A stretch of 24,573 bases of DNA. Origin: a virus. A program made the translations under genes and the position numbers. Below, in pieces: positions 6,377 to 12,837 of this stretch. The first letter of the stretch is position 1; the number at the start of each line of letters is the position of its first letter. Location of the stretch: IMG/VR virus record IMGVR_UViG_3300030104_002541, positions 11,538-36,110 of that record, one strand, 5' to 3'. A model generated the notes under the pieces. The model made no database searches. It was not told the DNA's origin and saw only the letters and a list, made by a program, of their open reading frames with translations.

Positions 6377-8137
6377 ATGGAAAACTTGCAAATAAGAAGC
6401 ATGGTTCTCAATTTAAATTTAGGGCAACATAAAATCCAATGTCCATCAGTTGAGTGCCGTGATCGGAAGAAAAAAAATTTAAGAACATTATCAGTTAAGG
6501 TTGATGGTGATGGTGCAGTATATTACTGCCACCATTGTGATTTATCTGGCTCAGAATTTCATAAACAAGAACAAGAGGTAATCCACATGTCGGTAATGAA
6601 GAGCATTGACGAAAAAGACTTAACAAACAATAGCTTAGAGTGGCTATCTAAACGAGGAATTAGCCAAGAAACTGCAAATAAAGTAGGCTTGAAGTCGGTC
6701 ACTAATTACATAAATTCAGTTGGTCACGAGACAGAATGTATAATGTTTCCATACACGAATCAGGGTCAAGTTTACGCATCAAAAATTCGATCCATTAAAG
6801 AGAAAGGGTTTGCTTGTAATGGTTCGCCACAGACATTTTTTAATGTTGATAAAATAGATACTGAGAAGCCATTAGTAATTTGTGAGGGGGAAGTTGATTT
6901 GATTTCATTCCTTGAAGCTTCCTGCGAAAACGTAGTTTCTGTTCCTAATGGAGCAGTTATGAAAGTGTCAGAAGGAGAGATAGACCCTCAGAGCGATACG
7001 AAGTTTAAGTTCCTTTGGAACGCAAAGGAAATGCTCAAGGACGTAAAGAAAGTAGTTATCGCAACTGACAATGACTCGGCAGGTAAAGCCATGTCCGAAG
7101 AGATTGCAAGACGTATTGGCAGACATAAATGTTATCGTGTTATGTTTCCAGAAGATTGCAAAGATGCAAATGAAGTTCTCACTAAAAAAGGTTCACTTGA
7201 ACTTCTGGCATTAGTTGATGAAGCAGAGCCTTTCCCAGTATCAGGGTTGTATTCGGCAGATCATTTCTATAAGCAACTGGATAAACTTTACGTTGAGGGT
7301 TTTGGAAAGGGAGAGTCAACTGGCTACAAGAATGTAGATGAATTATTTACTATTGTACCATCACAGTTAAGTATAGTAACTGGGCATCCCTCGTCAGGTA
7401 AGAGTGAGTTCGTTGATCAGTTAATGATCAACTTGGCGAAGGAGAAGGGGTGGAAGTTTGCTGTAGCAAGTTTTGAAAACCAACCAGACATACACATAGC
7501 TAAACTTATATCTAAGATAGTTGGTAAGCCTTTCTTTCAGGGACTGCAACCAAGGCTTTCACAAAAGGAACTTGAGTACGGGAAGAGGTTTCTAAAAGAT
7601 CATTTTAGTTTTGTCTATCAGGCAGACGGCTCTCTACCTACATTAGAGTCTTTGTTAGAAAGATTGCGTTACTCTGTCCTGAAAGACGGCATAAAGGGTT
7701 GCGTAATAGACCCATACAATTATATCAATCGCTCTAACGTAGACGAGAAAGAAACAGATTGGGTATCGTCTATGCTATCACAACTGAGAGTGTTTGCCCA
7801 AAGCTACGACATACATATGTTCTTCATAGCTCATCCGACAAAGATGATGAGAGATACTAGTGGAAAAGTTCCTGTACCAAAGGGTTACGATATTAGTGGT
7901 AGTGCCTCATTCTTTTCTAAAGCTGACCTCGGCATAACTGTACATAGACCGAATCCAGACAAGTCTACTGTTGCAGAAATACATTGTTGGAAATGTAGAT
8001 ATTCATGGGTAGGTAAGCAAGGTGACACTACATTAGACTACGACCCCATAACTAGTGCATATAAAGAAGTTAAGGCAAAAGGTTTGTATGATGACTTTCT
8101 GACGCTAGAAGAGTTACCCTCTGACCCACCTTTCTGA
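6377..8137 (+). CDS. Primase-helicase, T7 gp4/Twinkle-like
   Basis: This 586-residue protein has an N-terminal zinc ribbon (Cys22, Cys27, Cys51, Cys54). A Toprim domain follows, with CEGEVD at 169-174 and ATDNDSAG at 229-236. The C-terminal RecA-like helicase has Walker A GHPSSGKS at 336-343, SFENQP near 365, Walker B CVIDPYNYI at 442-450 and FFIAHP at 482-487. The order and length fit bifunctional phage primase-helicases. The zinc ribbon suggests that primase activity is retained. The linker after Toprim contains GSLEL, encoded by a dispersed palindrome. No DNA polymerase gene is in the window. A UUCG terminator follows about 130 bases downstream. Confidence 0.93.
   Translation: MENLQIRSMVLNLNLGQHKIQCPSVECRDRKKKNLRTLSVKVDGDGAVYYCHHCDLSGSEFHKQEQEVIHMSVMKSIDEKDLTNNSLEWLSKRGISQETANKVGLKSVTNYINSVGHETECIMFPYTNQGQVYASKIRSIKEKGFACNGSPQTFFNVDKIDTEKPLVICEGEVDLISFLEASCENVVSVPNGAVMKVSEGEIDPQSDTKFKFLWNAKEMLKDVKKVVIATDNDSAGKAMSEEIARRIGRHKCYRVMFPEDCKDANEVLTKKGSLELLALVDEAEPFPVSGLYSADHFYKQLDKLYVEGFGKGESTGYKNVDELFTIVPSQLSIVTGHPSSGKSEFVDQLMINLAKEKGWKFAVASFENQPDIHIAKLISKIVGKPFFQGLQPRLSQKELEYGKRFLKDHFSFVYQADGSLPTLESLLERLRYSVLKDGIKGCVIDPYNYINRSNVDEKETDWVSSMLSQLRVFAQSYDIHMFFIAHPTKMMRDTSGKVPVPKGYDISGSASFFSKADLGITVHRPNPDKSTVAEIHCWKCRYSWVGKQGDTTLDYDPITSAYKEVKAKGLYDDFLTLEELPSDPPF
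7188..7205. repeat. Palindrome copy 3 (GTTCA-CT-TGAAC), in the primase-helicase gene
   Basis: The core is 7191-7202. It is the only copy inside a plus-strand gene and reads GGT TCA CTT GAA CTT (GSLEL) at residues 272-276, between the Toprim and helicase domains. Confidence 0.93.
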
Positions 8138-8140
8138 GCA

Positions 8141-8177
8141 GTTGGTCACGAAGTTGGACACGACATTATGATAAGCT
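8141..8177. repeat. Direct repeat GTTGGNCACGA plus ATGATAAGCT
   Basis: GTTGGTCACGA (8141-8151) and GTTGGACACGA (8153-8163) lie 12 bases apart, followed by ATGATAAGCT. Related strings, GTTGCACACGACA and two GATAAGCTT units, recur at 13941-13992 upstream of the MoxR-type gene. Confidence 0.5.
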
Positions 8178-8191
8178 GATACCTTTGTGAC

Positions 8192-8221
8192 TTGACATTC
8201 TATAAATCTGTGACATATATG
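8192..8221 (+). promoter_or_regulatory. Candidate sigma70-like promoter before a terminator
   Basis: TTGACA (8192-8197), 18 bases, then TATATG (8216-8221). An 8-base inverted repeat TATAAATC/GATTTATA (8201-8208, 8229-8236) overlaps it, and TGACAT recurs three times within 60 bases. Only about 70 bases separate it from the terminator, so any transcript would be a short RNA. Evidence is by consensus only. Confidence 0.3.
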
Positions 8222-8268
8222 AATCGTGGATTTATATGTTTTTTCACTCTGACATATTTATTAAACTT

Positions 8269-8297
8269 AAAAGGACTCTTCGGAGTCCTTTTCTTTT
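8269..8297 (+). terminator. Rho-independent terminator with UUCG loop
   Basis: AAAAGGACTC (8269-8278), TTCG loop, GAGTCCTTTT (8283-8292), then CTTTT. A perfect 10-bp stem with a stable tetraloop and a T tract. It ends the rusA/primase-helicase transcript. Confidence 0.9.
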
Positions 8298-8336
8298 AGC
8301 AACTCTTTTTAGCAGGAAAAAAGCGATAGGCTTACT

Positions 8337-8354
8337 AAAGTTCACTTGAACTTT
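8337..8354. repeat. Palindrome copy 4 (GTTCA-CT-TGAAC), intergenic
   Basis: The core is 8340-8351, between the primase-helicase terminator and the candidate origin. It is followed by TTTTTTA and GGTAACC (8359-8365); GGTWACC also lies close to copies 6 and 8. Confidence 0.95.
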
Positions 8355-8432
8355 TTTAGGTAACCCTTTATTGTCCGCCGCCAATCCATTATAAGTTGTT
8401 GATTTTTAAGGATATTTATTTTAGTGGAATCC

Positions 8433-8583
8433 CTACCCACAACACTACCCACAAATACTACAGTACCATATCAGATACACATTATATCATATGATATATT
8501 TACAGTACCATATGAGGTACACTATCTATATATATATAGTGTACTCCAAATGATACCAATATCAGTTAATTTGATACCAATAT
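8433..8583. other. AT-rich repeat cluster, candidate replication origin
   Basis: This noncoding stretch holds several short repeats. CTACCCACAA occurs at 8433 and 8445. An identical 13-mer TACAGTACCATAT occurs at 8459 and 8501, within a ~22-base imperfect repeat. TGATACCAATAT occurs at 8551 and 8572, 21 bases apart. It also holds a perfect 16-base palindrome (8483-8498) and a 9-bp inverted repeat GTACACTAT/ATAGTGTAC (8517-8525, 8536-8544) around an AT run. The iteron-like layout next to the primase-helicase gene and between opposing terminators suggests an origin or a regulatory hub. The function is inferred. Confidence 0.45.
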
Positions 8584-8610
8584 AAAAAAACCCCCACCGA
8601 AGTGAGGGTT
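8584..8610 (-). terminator. Rho-independent terminator with UUCG loop (leftward)
   Basis: On the minus strand AACCCTCAC, TTCG, GTGGGGGTT, followed by a T tract. A 9-bp stem with one G-T pair. It is the second of two tandem stops for the leftward operon that ends at 8740. Confidence 0.85.
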
Positions 8611-8637
8611 AAGTTGGAAGGATATGAAGTGTCTACT

Positions 8638-8672
8638 AAAAAAAATAGGGTAGGAATAATCACAACCTACCC
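8638..8672 (-). terminator. Second leftward terminator-like hairpin
   Basis: On the minus strand GGGTAGG (8672-8666), an 11-base loop, CCTACCC (8654-8648), then TA and eight T. It lies about 30 bases before the UUCG terminator in the leftward direction. Confidence 0.65.
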
Positions 8673-8680
8673 CAAGTTTT

Positions 8681-8726
8681 CCAATAGGCAAGGGGGAGTG
8701 AACCCTAGCAGACTTGTGCCTATTGG
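8681..8726 (-). ncRNA. Long hairpin in the 3' UTR of the leftward operon
   Basis: CCAATAGGCA (8681-8690) pairs perfectly with TGCCTATTGG (8717-8726). Inside, CAAG/CTTG and a GGG/CCC stem with a seven-base TTCACTC loop extend it. With the two terminators that follow, it makes a compact three-hairpin 3' end. It may be an RNA stability element or the body of a small RNA; no known family is recognised. Confidence 0.4.
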
Positions 8727-8739
8727 TGTTCATATTAGA

Positions 8740-8928
8740 TCATTCTTTTAATAATCCAAGAAGTTTTAAAATGGAGTCAGCAAAATCTGATCTGCCTTGT
8801 GATACACCATGATCAAAAGCATCTACAATATGACCATTCTTGTGTGCTTCAATTTCAAGTTTACAGTTTTCAATGATCTCACCTAACTTAGATGTATCTT
8901 CAATGACCTCATCTTTTAATCTGCTCAT
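8740..8928 (-). CDS. Small phage protein, 62 aa, unknown
   Basis: Acidic and helical (LKDEVIEDTSKLGEIIENCKLEIEAHK), then DHGVSQGRSDFADSILKLLGLLKE, consistent with a short helical, possibly dimeric protein. The ATG overlaps the TGA of its upstream neighbour, and GGAG lies nine bases before it. It is the last gene of the leftward group and is followed by the hairpin cluster. Its upstream neighbour is also 62 residues and also begins MSR, but the alignment is too weak to call a duplication. Confidence 0.6.
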   Translation of the reverse strand: MSRLKDEVIEDTSKLGEIIENCKLEIEAHKNGHIVDAFDHGVSQGRSDFADSILKLLGLLKE

Positions 8929-9113
8929 AGCTTTTTTCTCCTATCTGTTATCTTCATTATCTCTTTCATAATCTCTAGCTGACCATCAAAGTTGCATTGT
9001 TCCCTTGAGGAAAAACCACCATAATAAATACGATTTATATCTCTAGTTTTCTCACGACACATGCTTTTAATTTTGTCTATAAGTTTCTCATAATATTCAA
9101 TATCTCTACTCAT
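8925..9113 (-). CDS. Small basic helical protein, 62 aa, unknown
   Basis: It begins MSRDIEYYEKLIDKIKSM and continues with Lys/Arg/Glu-rich helices, with cysteines at about 19 and 40. No family is recognised. GAGG lies six bases before the ATG. It is packed between the 116-aa and the other 62-aa gene with a one-base gap upstream and a four-base overlap downstream. Confidence 0.6.
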   Translation of the reverse strand: MSRDIEYYEKLIDKIKSMCREKTRDINRIYYGGFSSREQCNFDGQLEIMKEIMKITDRRKKL

Positions 9114-9114
9114 C

Positions 9115-9465
9115 TTACACCTCTTGCGCTGATTGTATGTCCTCTAAAAGTTCACTTGAACTTTCTTCAGAATGGAAGTCATCCCTGTGTAGAGTCTTAC
9201 CTTGGAAGCCATAGTCCGATAGATCAGACATTTTATGAGGCAACCATCTTAGCAGTTCTTTTAGATCAGATAGTTTACTCGCACCAATGTCTGGTTCACA
9301 GTAACCTACTAGTTTAGTCGAACCATCTGGATTTTTTTGAAAGTAAACCTCTTGTATGCAATAGTAATCTTCATCACCCTCTGGCAAATTAACAACTGCA
9401 TAACACCAAGATACTCTGTCATCTAGGTCTTCATCTTTTTTTAATTTTATTATTGGTAGTTCCAT
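9115..9465 (-). CDS. Acidic phage protein, 116 aa, unknown
   Basis: The N-terminal part (VSWCYAVVNLPEGDEDYYCIQEVYFQ...GSTKLVGYCEPDIG) looks like a small beta-rich domain. A Leu-rich helix (LSDLKELLRWLPHKM) and a low-complexity acidic tail follow. The tail contains SSSELLEDI, encoded by a palindrome copy. The leader AAGGAGTGA lies just before the ATG and contains the stop codon of the upstream gene. No family is recognised. Confidence 0.6.
   Translation of the reverse strand: MELPIIKLKKDEDLDDRVSWCYAVVNLPEGDEDYYCIQEVYFQKNPDGSTKLVGYCEPDIGASKLSDLKELLRWLPHKMSDLSDYGFQGKTLHRDDFHSEESSSELLEDIQSAQEV
9147..9164. repeat. Palindrome copy 5 (GTTCA-CT-TGAAC), in the 116-aa gene
   Basis: A full 18-base AAAGTTCACTTGAACTTT. 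On the minus strand it encodes SSSEL near the C-terminus of the host gene. Confidence 0.96.
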
Positions 9466-9468
9466 TTC

Positions 9469-9924
9469 TCACTCCTTGTTTTTTTTTATACGTTTCCAAT
9501 ATCCATAGACACAACGATCTCCGTCACGTCTAGGGTCGTAGTAGTGATGAACAACTCCATCAACTACTGCTACTAATTCAGATGAACATTTAACTATAAG
9601 CCTACCATTAGGCAGTTCACCCTCTCTTAAATGCACTGTGCATCCTTGCCCTATTCCCATAGTTGAAGTCCATTCAAAACCTAGACCAACTATGTATTCA
9701 CCAACAAGCTTATAAAATCTCTTCCTTGAAACTTTCTTAGTTTCACCTAACCTTTTATGTATTTCTCTTATTGATTCATCAACGTCAGGCAAAGAAACCT
9801 CAGATGCTATTGCTATAGGCTGAGACCCCCAATGCAATTTAACTTTTTTGCTACGGGGGGATAGTGGCATAAACTCTCTATAGTACCATTCTCCCCCATC
9901 ATTTTCTTCAAATCTCATTGTCAT
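9469..9924 (-). CDS. Conserved-looking phage protein, 151 aa, unknown
   Basis: An in-frame GTG at 9933 falls inside the ribosome site, so I start at the ATG at 9924 (MTMRFEEND), with GGAG eight bases upstream. The C-terminal part has LIVKCSSELVAVVDGVVHHYYDP, then DGDRCVYGYWKR. I recall similar 'VDGVxHxxxDPxRxGxRCVYGYW' proteins in marine phages but know no function. The middle is a basic helical stretch. The gene ends KE-stop within the leader of the next gene. A palindrome copy lies immediately upstream of its ribosome site. Confidence 0.65.
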   Translation of the reverse strand: MTMRFEENDGGEWYYREFMPLSPRSKKVKLHWGSQPIAIASEVSLPDVDESIREIHKRLGETKKVSRKRFYKLVGEYIVGLGFEWTSTMGIGQGCTVHLREGELPNGRLIVKCSSELVAVVDGVVHHYYDPRRDGDRCVYGYWKRIKKNKE

Positions 9925-9943
9925 ATAATTCACTCCTATTAAA

Positions 9944-9961
9944 AAAGTTCACTTGAACTTT
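9944..9961. repeat. Palindrome copy 6 (GTTCA-CT-TGAAC), in a leader
   Basis: A full 18-base form flanked by extra A and T. It lies directly upstream of the GGAG of the 151-aa gene, so a bound protein could affect its expression. As RNA it could form a weak hairpin followed by U on the minus strand. Confidence 0.96.
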
Positions 9962-9962
9962 T

Positions 9963-9992
9963 GGTAACCCTGGCACGGCAGCCAAGGTTACC
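9963..9992 (-). terminator. Intergenic hairpin between two leftward genes
   Basis: GGTAACC (9963-9969) pairs with GGTTACC (9986-9992), and TGGC with GCCA after one mismatch, around a six-base loop. It lies just after the 60-aa membrane gene. No T tract follows directly, but the adjoining palindrome ends in six T on the minus strand, so the two may act together. Confidence 0.45.
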
Positions 9993-9999
9993 ATGTTCA

Positions 10000-10182
10000 T
10001 TATTTTTCAGAACCTATCAACCCAACGATCAGCATCATTGTGTCGAACATTATTAACGATAGCCATCCAGACATTTCATCTTTGTTATCTGCACCGATAC
10101 AACCTAGTGTCAGCAAGACAAACATAACTCCAGAAACAACTGCTATCTTATTAAAGATATTACCATTCCAGAAATCAAACAT
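10000..10182 (-). CDS. Small membrane protein, 60 aa, two TM segments
   Basis: The start is placed at 10182 (MFDFWNGN), where the ATG overlaps the stop of the 43-aa gene by eight bases. A longer frame to 10227 reads back through that gene. Two hydrophobic segments are visible: KIAVVSGVMFVLLTLGCIGA, and a second, WLSLIMFDTMMLIVGLIG, joined by a short charged loop (DNKDEMSG). A holin-like hairpin or an early membrane effector is possible, but neither can be shown from the sequence. Confidence 0.65.
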   Translation of the reverse strand: MFDFWNGNIFNKIAVVSGVMFVLLTLGCIGADNKDEMSGWLSLIMFDTMMLIVGLIGSEK

Positions 10183-10306
10183 GATAGTCACCATAGTGCA
10201 TAGCAACCATGAACCATGCCATAACAAGAACTGCTATAAGTAAAATGATTACTAGGTCTTTTAAGGTAATACCCTTAATGCAATCAAACATCTCTCCAAT
10301 AGTCAT
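10175..10306 (-). CDS. Small single-TM protein, 43 aa
   Basis: A short ORF with overlap at both ends: its ATG overlaps the TGA of the 286-aa gene as ATGA, and its TGA overlaps the ATG of the next membrane gene. It begins MTIGEMFDCIKGITLKD, then a clear membrane segment (LVIILLIAVLVMAWFMVAM) and a short His/Tyr/Asp tail. The double overlap and clean membrane helix support it as a real gene. Together with the 60-aa protein it may form a small membrane complex. Confidence 0.7.
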   Translation of the reverse strand: MTIGEMFDCIKGITLKDLVIILLIAVLVMAWFMVAMHYGDYHV

Positions 10307-11163
10307 AGTTCATTCTCCATTAAAGATTTCATAACCTTGGCATTTTGCCTACGTTCTAGCAGTGACATAGCCTTAGATATACTCTGCCCAATACCATACA
10401 CCTTGCCATTGTCAGTTTCCTTAATAAGCAAACAATAGTCCTCAAGATATTCTGGTGTCATCTTATAGCCATAATCACCAGAACCTCGGTGCTTGAATCG
10501 TATGTCAAGGAAACTACCCTTATAACAATCAATACCATCTTCGGTCAGATATTGATATGGGTCATGCTCTAGTAGAATCGTAAGCACTTTTCTTTTGCCA
10601 GATTGAATTGTAGCAAGACCCTTGTCGTAGACTTTCTTAACCCAAGCCAAACCAAAGTTAGCCTTATAACTAGGTTGATAACCAGTTTCATCCTCTGGTC
10701 TACTGAAGCCTTTAGGATATGATTTACTGCCTACGAAAACTTCTAGACATCTATCACTAGAAGTTCTTGGGAACTCTGAGGACAATACAGAATTAACATT
10801 ACTAATAACGGCATTTTTAGTTGATTGGATCAATCCGTCTTTACTCCTAAAAGAGTTTCTATGTCTTCTAAACTGCTTGATTGCTTTGCCACTTAGCCAC
10901 ATGTTCTTCAGAGGTAATGGTAAATCTCTGCCACTACCCTCAAGACCATTACATGATTCAATTAAGTTTGAGTACCATAGCTTGTCTTCATCAGATAAAT
11001 TCTTTTCCTCTAGCCTACAGTAATAGCTTTCTGTTATCTTAAAGACTTGCTTAATAATATTCTTGGGAACTCCAAGAGTATTAATAGTATCTTTGATAGA
11101 TTGGTTGTACAACTCCTTAACCTTATGGGGATGCACTAAACCATGCTTAAATAAATTTGTCAT
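10303..11163 (-). CDS. Phage protein, 286 aa, unknown
   Basis: A basic, largely soluble protein. The N-terminal half looks helical, including WLSGKAIKQFRRHRNSF. The middle has VEVFVGSKSYPKG-like loops and ANFGLAWVKKVYDKGLATI. Near the end SLLERRQNAKVMKSL forms a basic helix. I cannot assign a family. It starts four bases after the 82-aa gene, with the leader AAGGAGTGA containing that gene's stop. The position beside the AAA+/VWA pair suggests it may be a partner or substrate; that is only inference. Confidence 0.65.
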   Translation of the reverse strand: MTNLFKHGLVHPHKVKELYNQSIKDTINTLGVPKNIIKQVFKITESYYCRLEEKNLSDEDKLWYSNLIESCNGLEGSGRDLPLPLKNMWLSGKAIKQFRRHRNSFRSKDGLIQSTKNAVISNVNSVLSSEFPRTSSDRCLEVFVGSKSYPKGFSRPEDETGYQPSYKANFGLAWVKKVYDKGLATIQSGKRKVLTILLEHDPYQYLTEDGIDCYKGSFLDIRFKHRGSGDYGYKMTPEYLEDYCLLIKETDNGKVYGIGQSISKAMSLLERRQNAKVMKSLMENEL

Positions 11164-11167
11164 TACT

Positions 11168-11416
11168 TCACTCCTTATCTTTATAGTTGTCTTTTAAAAA
11201 TTGATTTATTACTGCTTCAAAATCGTTATCTAGTTCATCATTTAATTTAACGAACCAATGGTTTCTCTTTTCTTTAGGAAGTTCATTTGAACTTTCTAGA
11301 TAAGAGCCAAAATACCAACTGTAAAATTCCTTAAACAATCTGTCTTTTATCTCTTGAGATTTCCTAACATCCTTGGCAAGTTTACTCACCATTTCATAGT
11401 CTACATATACTGTCAT
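11168..11416 (-). CDS. Small phage protein, 82 aa, unknown
   Basis: An in-frame GTG at 11425 lies in the ribosome site, so I start at the ATG at 11416 (MTVYVDYEMVSK), eight bases after GGAG. The protein is charged and helical with a Tyr/Phe/Trp patch (FKEFYSWYFGSYLE). SSNEL in its middle is encoded by a palindrome copy. It ends KDKE-stop inside the next leader. No family is recognised. Confidence 0.6.
   Translation of the reverse strand: MTVYVDYEMVSKLAKDVRKSQEIKDRLFKEFYSWYFGSYLESSNELPKEKRNHWFVKLNDELDNDFEAVINQFLKDNYKDKE
11278..11295. repeat. Palindrome copy 7 (GTTCA-TT-TGAAC), in the 82-aa gene
   Basis: The core is 11281-11292. On the minus strand it reads AGT TCA AAT GAA CTT, encoding SSNEL. 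Confidence 0.94.
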
Positions 11417-11421
11417 TACTT

Positions 11422-11541
11422 TCACTCCTTGTTTTGTTTATGACGTTTAGTAGGGGAGTTTAACTTTAGAGGCTTAACTCCCACACCGAAAATAGCCTTG
11501 CAATTAGAGGTTTGTGCCTTATTTAAAGAGTAGTAAACCAT
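11422..11541 (-). CDS. Possible small protein, 39 aa or longer
   Basis: An open frame ends in NKE-stop (AAG GAG TGA) in the next gene's leader, exactly as two annotated neighbours do. From the ATG at 11541 it gives MVYYSLNKAQ and a basic tail (SPTKRHKQNKE). The frame stays open upstream and encodes a hydrophobic stretch (LWVLEYILVVAIMVYYSL) that would make a good membrane segment if a non-ATG start (TTG) were used. No ribosome site is seen. An inverted repeat GGGAGTT/AACTCCC (11454-11460, 11476-11482) lies inside. Tentative. Confidence 0.3.
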   Translation of the reverse strand: MVYYSLNKAQTSNCKAIFGVGVKPLKLNSPTKRHKQNKE

Positions 11542-11572
11542 GATCGCAACGACCAAAATATACTCTAATACC

Positions 11573-11640
11573 CAAAGGTATCTGCATAGGGTCTAAAAAA
11601 GTTCATTTGAACTTTCCTAAACCCTATAGGGTTACCTTTG
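11573..11640. repeat. Palindrome copy 8 inside a 68-base imperfect dyad
   Basis: The core GTTCA-TT-TGAAC is 11601-11612. Around its centre the two 34-base arms are complementary at 26 positions without gaps, including ACCCTAT and TACCTTTG blocks. The dyad runs over the stop codon of the metallopeptidase/VWA gene and could fold into a long 3' hairpin. Confidence 0.85.
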
Positions 11641-12837
11641 ATCTTCTTTCACTAGTATAGTGTCTCCGAATGGTGCTACCTCGTCACTACCAGAAACATT
11701 ACACCAAAGAACTTCATACTGAGGAATATTGTCACCTTTAGGATAATCCCATATACCCATATCGGTCATAACAATTACCTTAGTGTCCTCACCTACTAGG
11801 TCATGCTCCTCTAGATAGTTAAAGCATGGTGTTATTGACGTTCCACCAGACCTAACAAGTTCCACCTTGTCTATCTCCTCTCCTTGTTCATAGTGACGTA
11901 TACCCTCTTCAGCAACACTAGTGTCGAAAGGTATTACTGTGACACTCTTAGGACAAAGAGTCGTGGTGATCTCATTAAGTTCAGTAAATGCAACCTCATG
12001 CTCTGGTGTAGCCATACTGCCACTCTGATCATGCAGTACAATAACATCAGCAACTCCAACTCTATCACTAGTAGGCATAAGAGTACCAACTGTCTCAAGA
12101 GTAGACTTCTTAAACCTAGAGAATGTAAAATCCTCTGGATTGTCACCACCTTGCACAAACCTCAACAACTGATCTCTCCAATCAACTTTAGGCTCTAACA
12201 ACTTCTTGATCATATCTTTGATCTCTTTAGGCAAATTGCCAGCCATGATTTGTTTGGAAGAATTAAGAAGCTTCTGGTCGATCTCTCCCTCTAACTCTCC
12301 AAGCTCAGTATCAGATAATAACGTGCCATCTGGATTCCTTGGGTCAATAACCTCACCAAAAGAGCCACCATCAAAAGGTTCATTTGAACTTTTTCCCCCT
12401 CCCTCTGGTTTCTCTGGTTCTGGTGGGAGTCTGTTATAGACTACCTCTGCTGGCAGATTACCAAACTTTTCATCCAATAGAATATTATCGACAAGTTCAA
12501 AACCAGCATCTTTAAGAATCTGATTAATAGGATAGTCACAAGATTTATTCCATCTGACATGCTCTCTGCCTTTCTTTCTAAGAGGATGCTTATAAAGAAT
12601 GTGCATAACCTCATGTGCAAAGGTAAAGATAATCTGAGGAACTGAACACCACTCAACGAACTCTCTGTTCCAGAATATACTTCTGCCATCAGTAGCCATT
12701 GTTCTGGTGACCTCTTCCCCTACCTCAACGATAGGGGTTGTGATCAGATTGCATCCAAAGAATGGATATCCAAGTATAAGCTTAGTCTTTGCTCTGGATA
12801 TCTTTAGTTCTGGAGTCATTGTTGGGGACATATTCAT
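11632..12837 (-). CDS. Metallopeptidase-like plus VWA-domain protein (DUF2201 type)
   Basis: This 401-residue protein has an N-terminal domain with FAHEVMHILYKHP (zinc motif HEVMH at 75-79), then NKSCDYPINQIL, as in DUF2201 putative metallopeptidase domains. A Pro/Gly-rich linker (about 138-162) carries SSNEP from a palindrome copy. The C-terminal VWA-like domain has a MIDAS signature, DQSGS (270-274), then RSGGTSITP and MTDMG. The ATG overlaps the TGA of the MoxR-type gene, so the two proteins are made together. In bacteria such MoxR/VWA pairs act as chaperone-like or metal-insertion machines. The phage role is unknown; it may remodel or cleave a host or phage target. Confidence 0.85.
   Translation of the reverse strand: MNMSPTMTPELKISRAKTKLILGYPFFGCNLITTPIVEVGEEVTRTMATDGRSIFWNREFVEWCSVPQIIFTFAHEVMHILYKHPLRKKGREHVRWNKSCDYPINQILKDAGFELVDNILLDEKFGNLPAEVVYNRLPPEPEKPEGGGKSSNEPFDGGSFGEVIDPRNPDGTLLSDTELGELEGEIDQKLLNSSKQIMAGNLPKEIKDMIKKLLEPKVDWRDQLLRFVQGGDNPEDFTFSRFKKSTLETVGTLMPTSDRVGVADVIVLHDQSGSMATPEHEVAFTELNEITTTLCPKSVTVIPFDTSVAEEGIRHYEQGEEIDKVELVRSGGTSITPCFNYLEEHDLVGEDTKVIVMTDMGIWDYPKGDNIPQYEVLWCNVSGSDEVAPFGDTILVKEDQR
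12375..12392. repeat. Palindrome copy 9 (GTTCA-TT-TGAAC), in the VWA gene linker
   Basis: The core is 12378-12389. On the minus strand it encodes SSNEP in the Pro/Gly-rich linker between the metallopeptidase and VWA domains. Confidence 0.94.

Noticed and set aside
8681-8726. tRNA-like T-arm (GGG-TTCACTC-CCC) in the hairpin
   Set aside because: Only 46 bases long with a 10-bp outer stem; no D or anticodon arm, and the T-loop lacks the usual conserved A.
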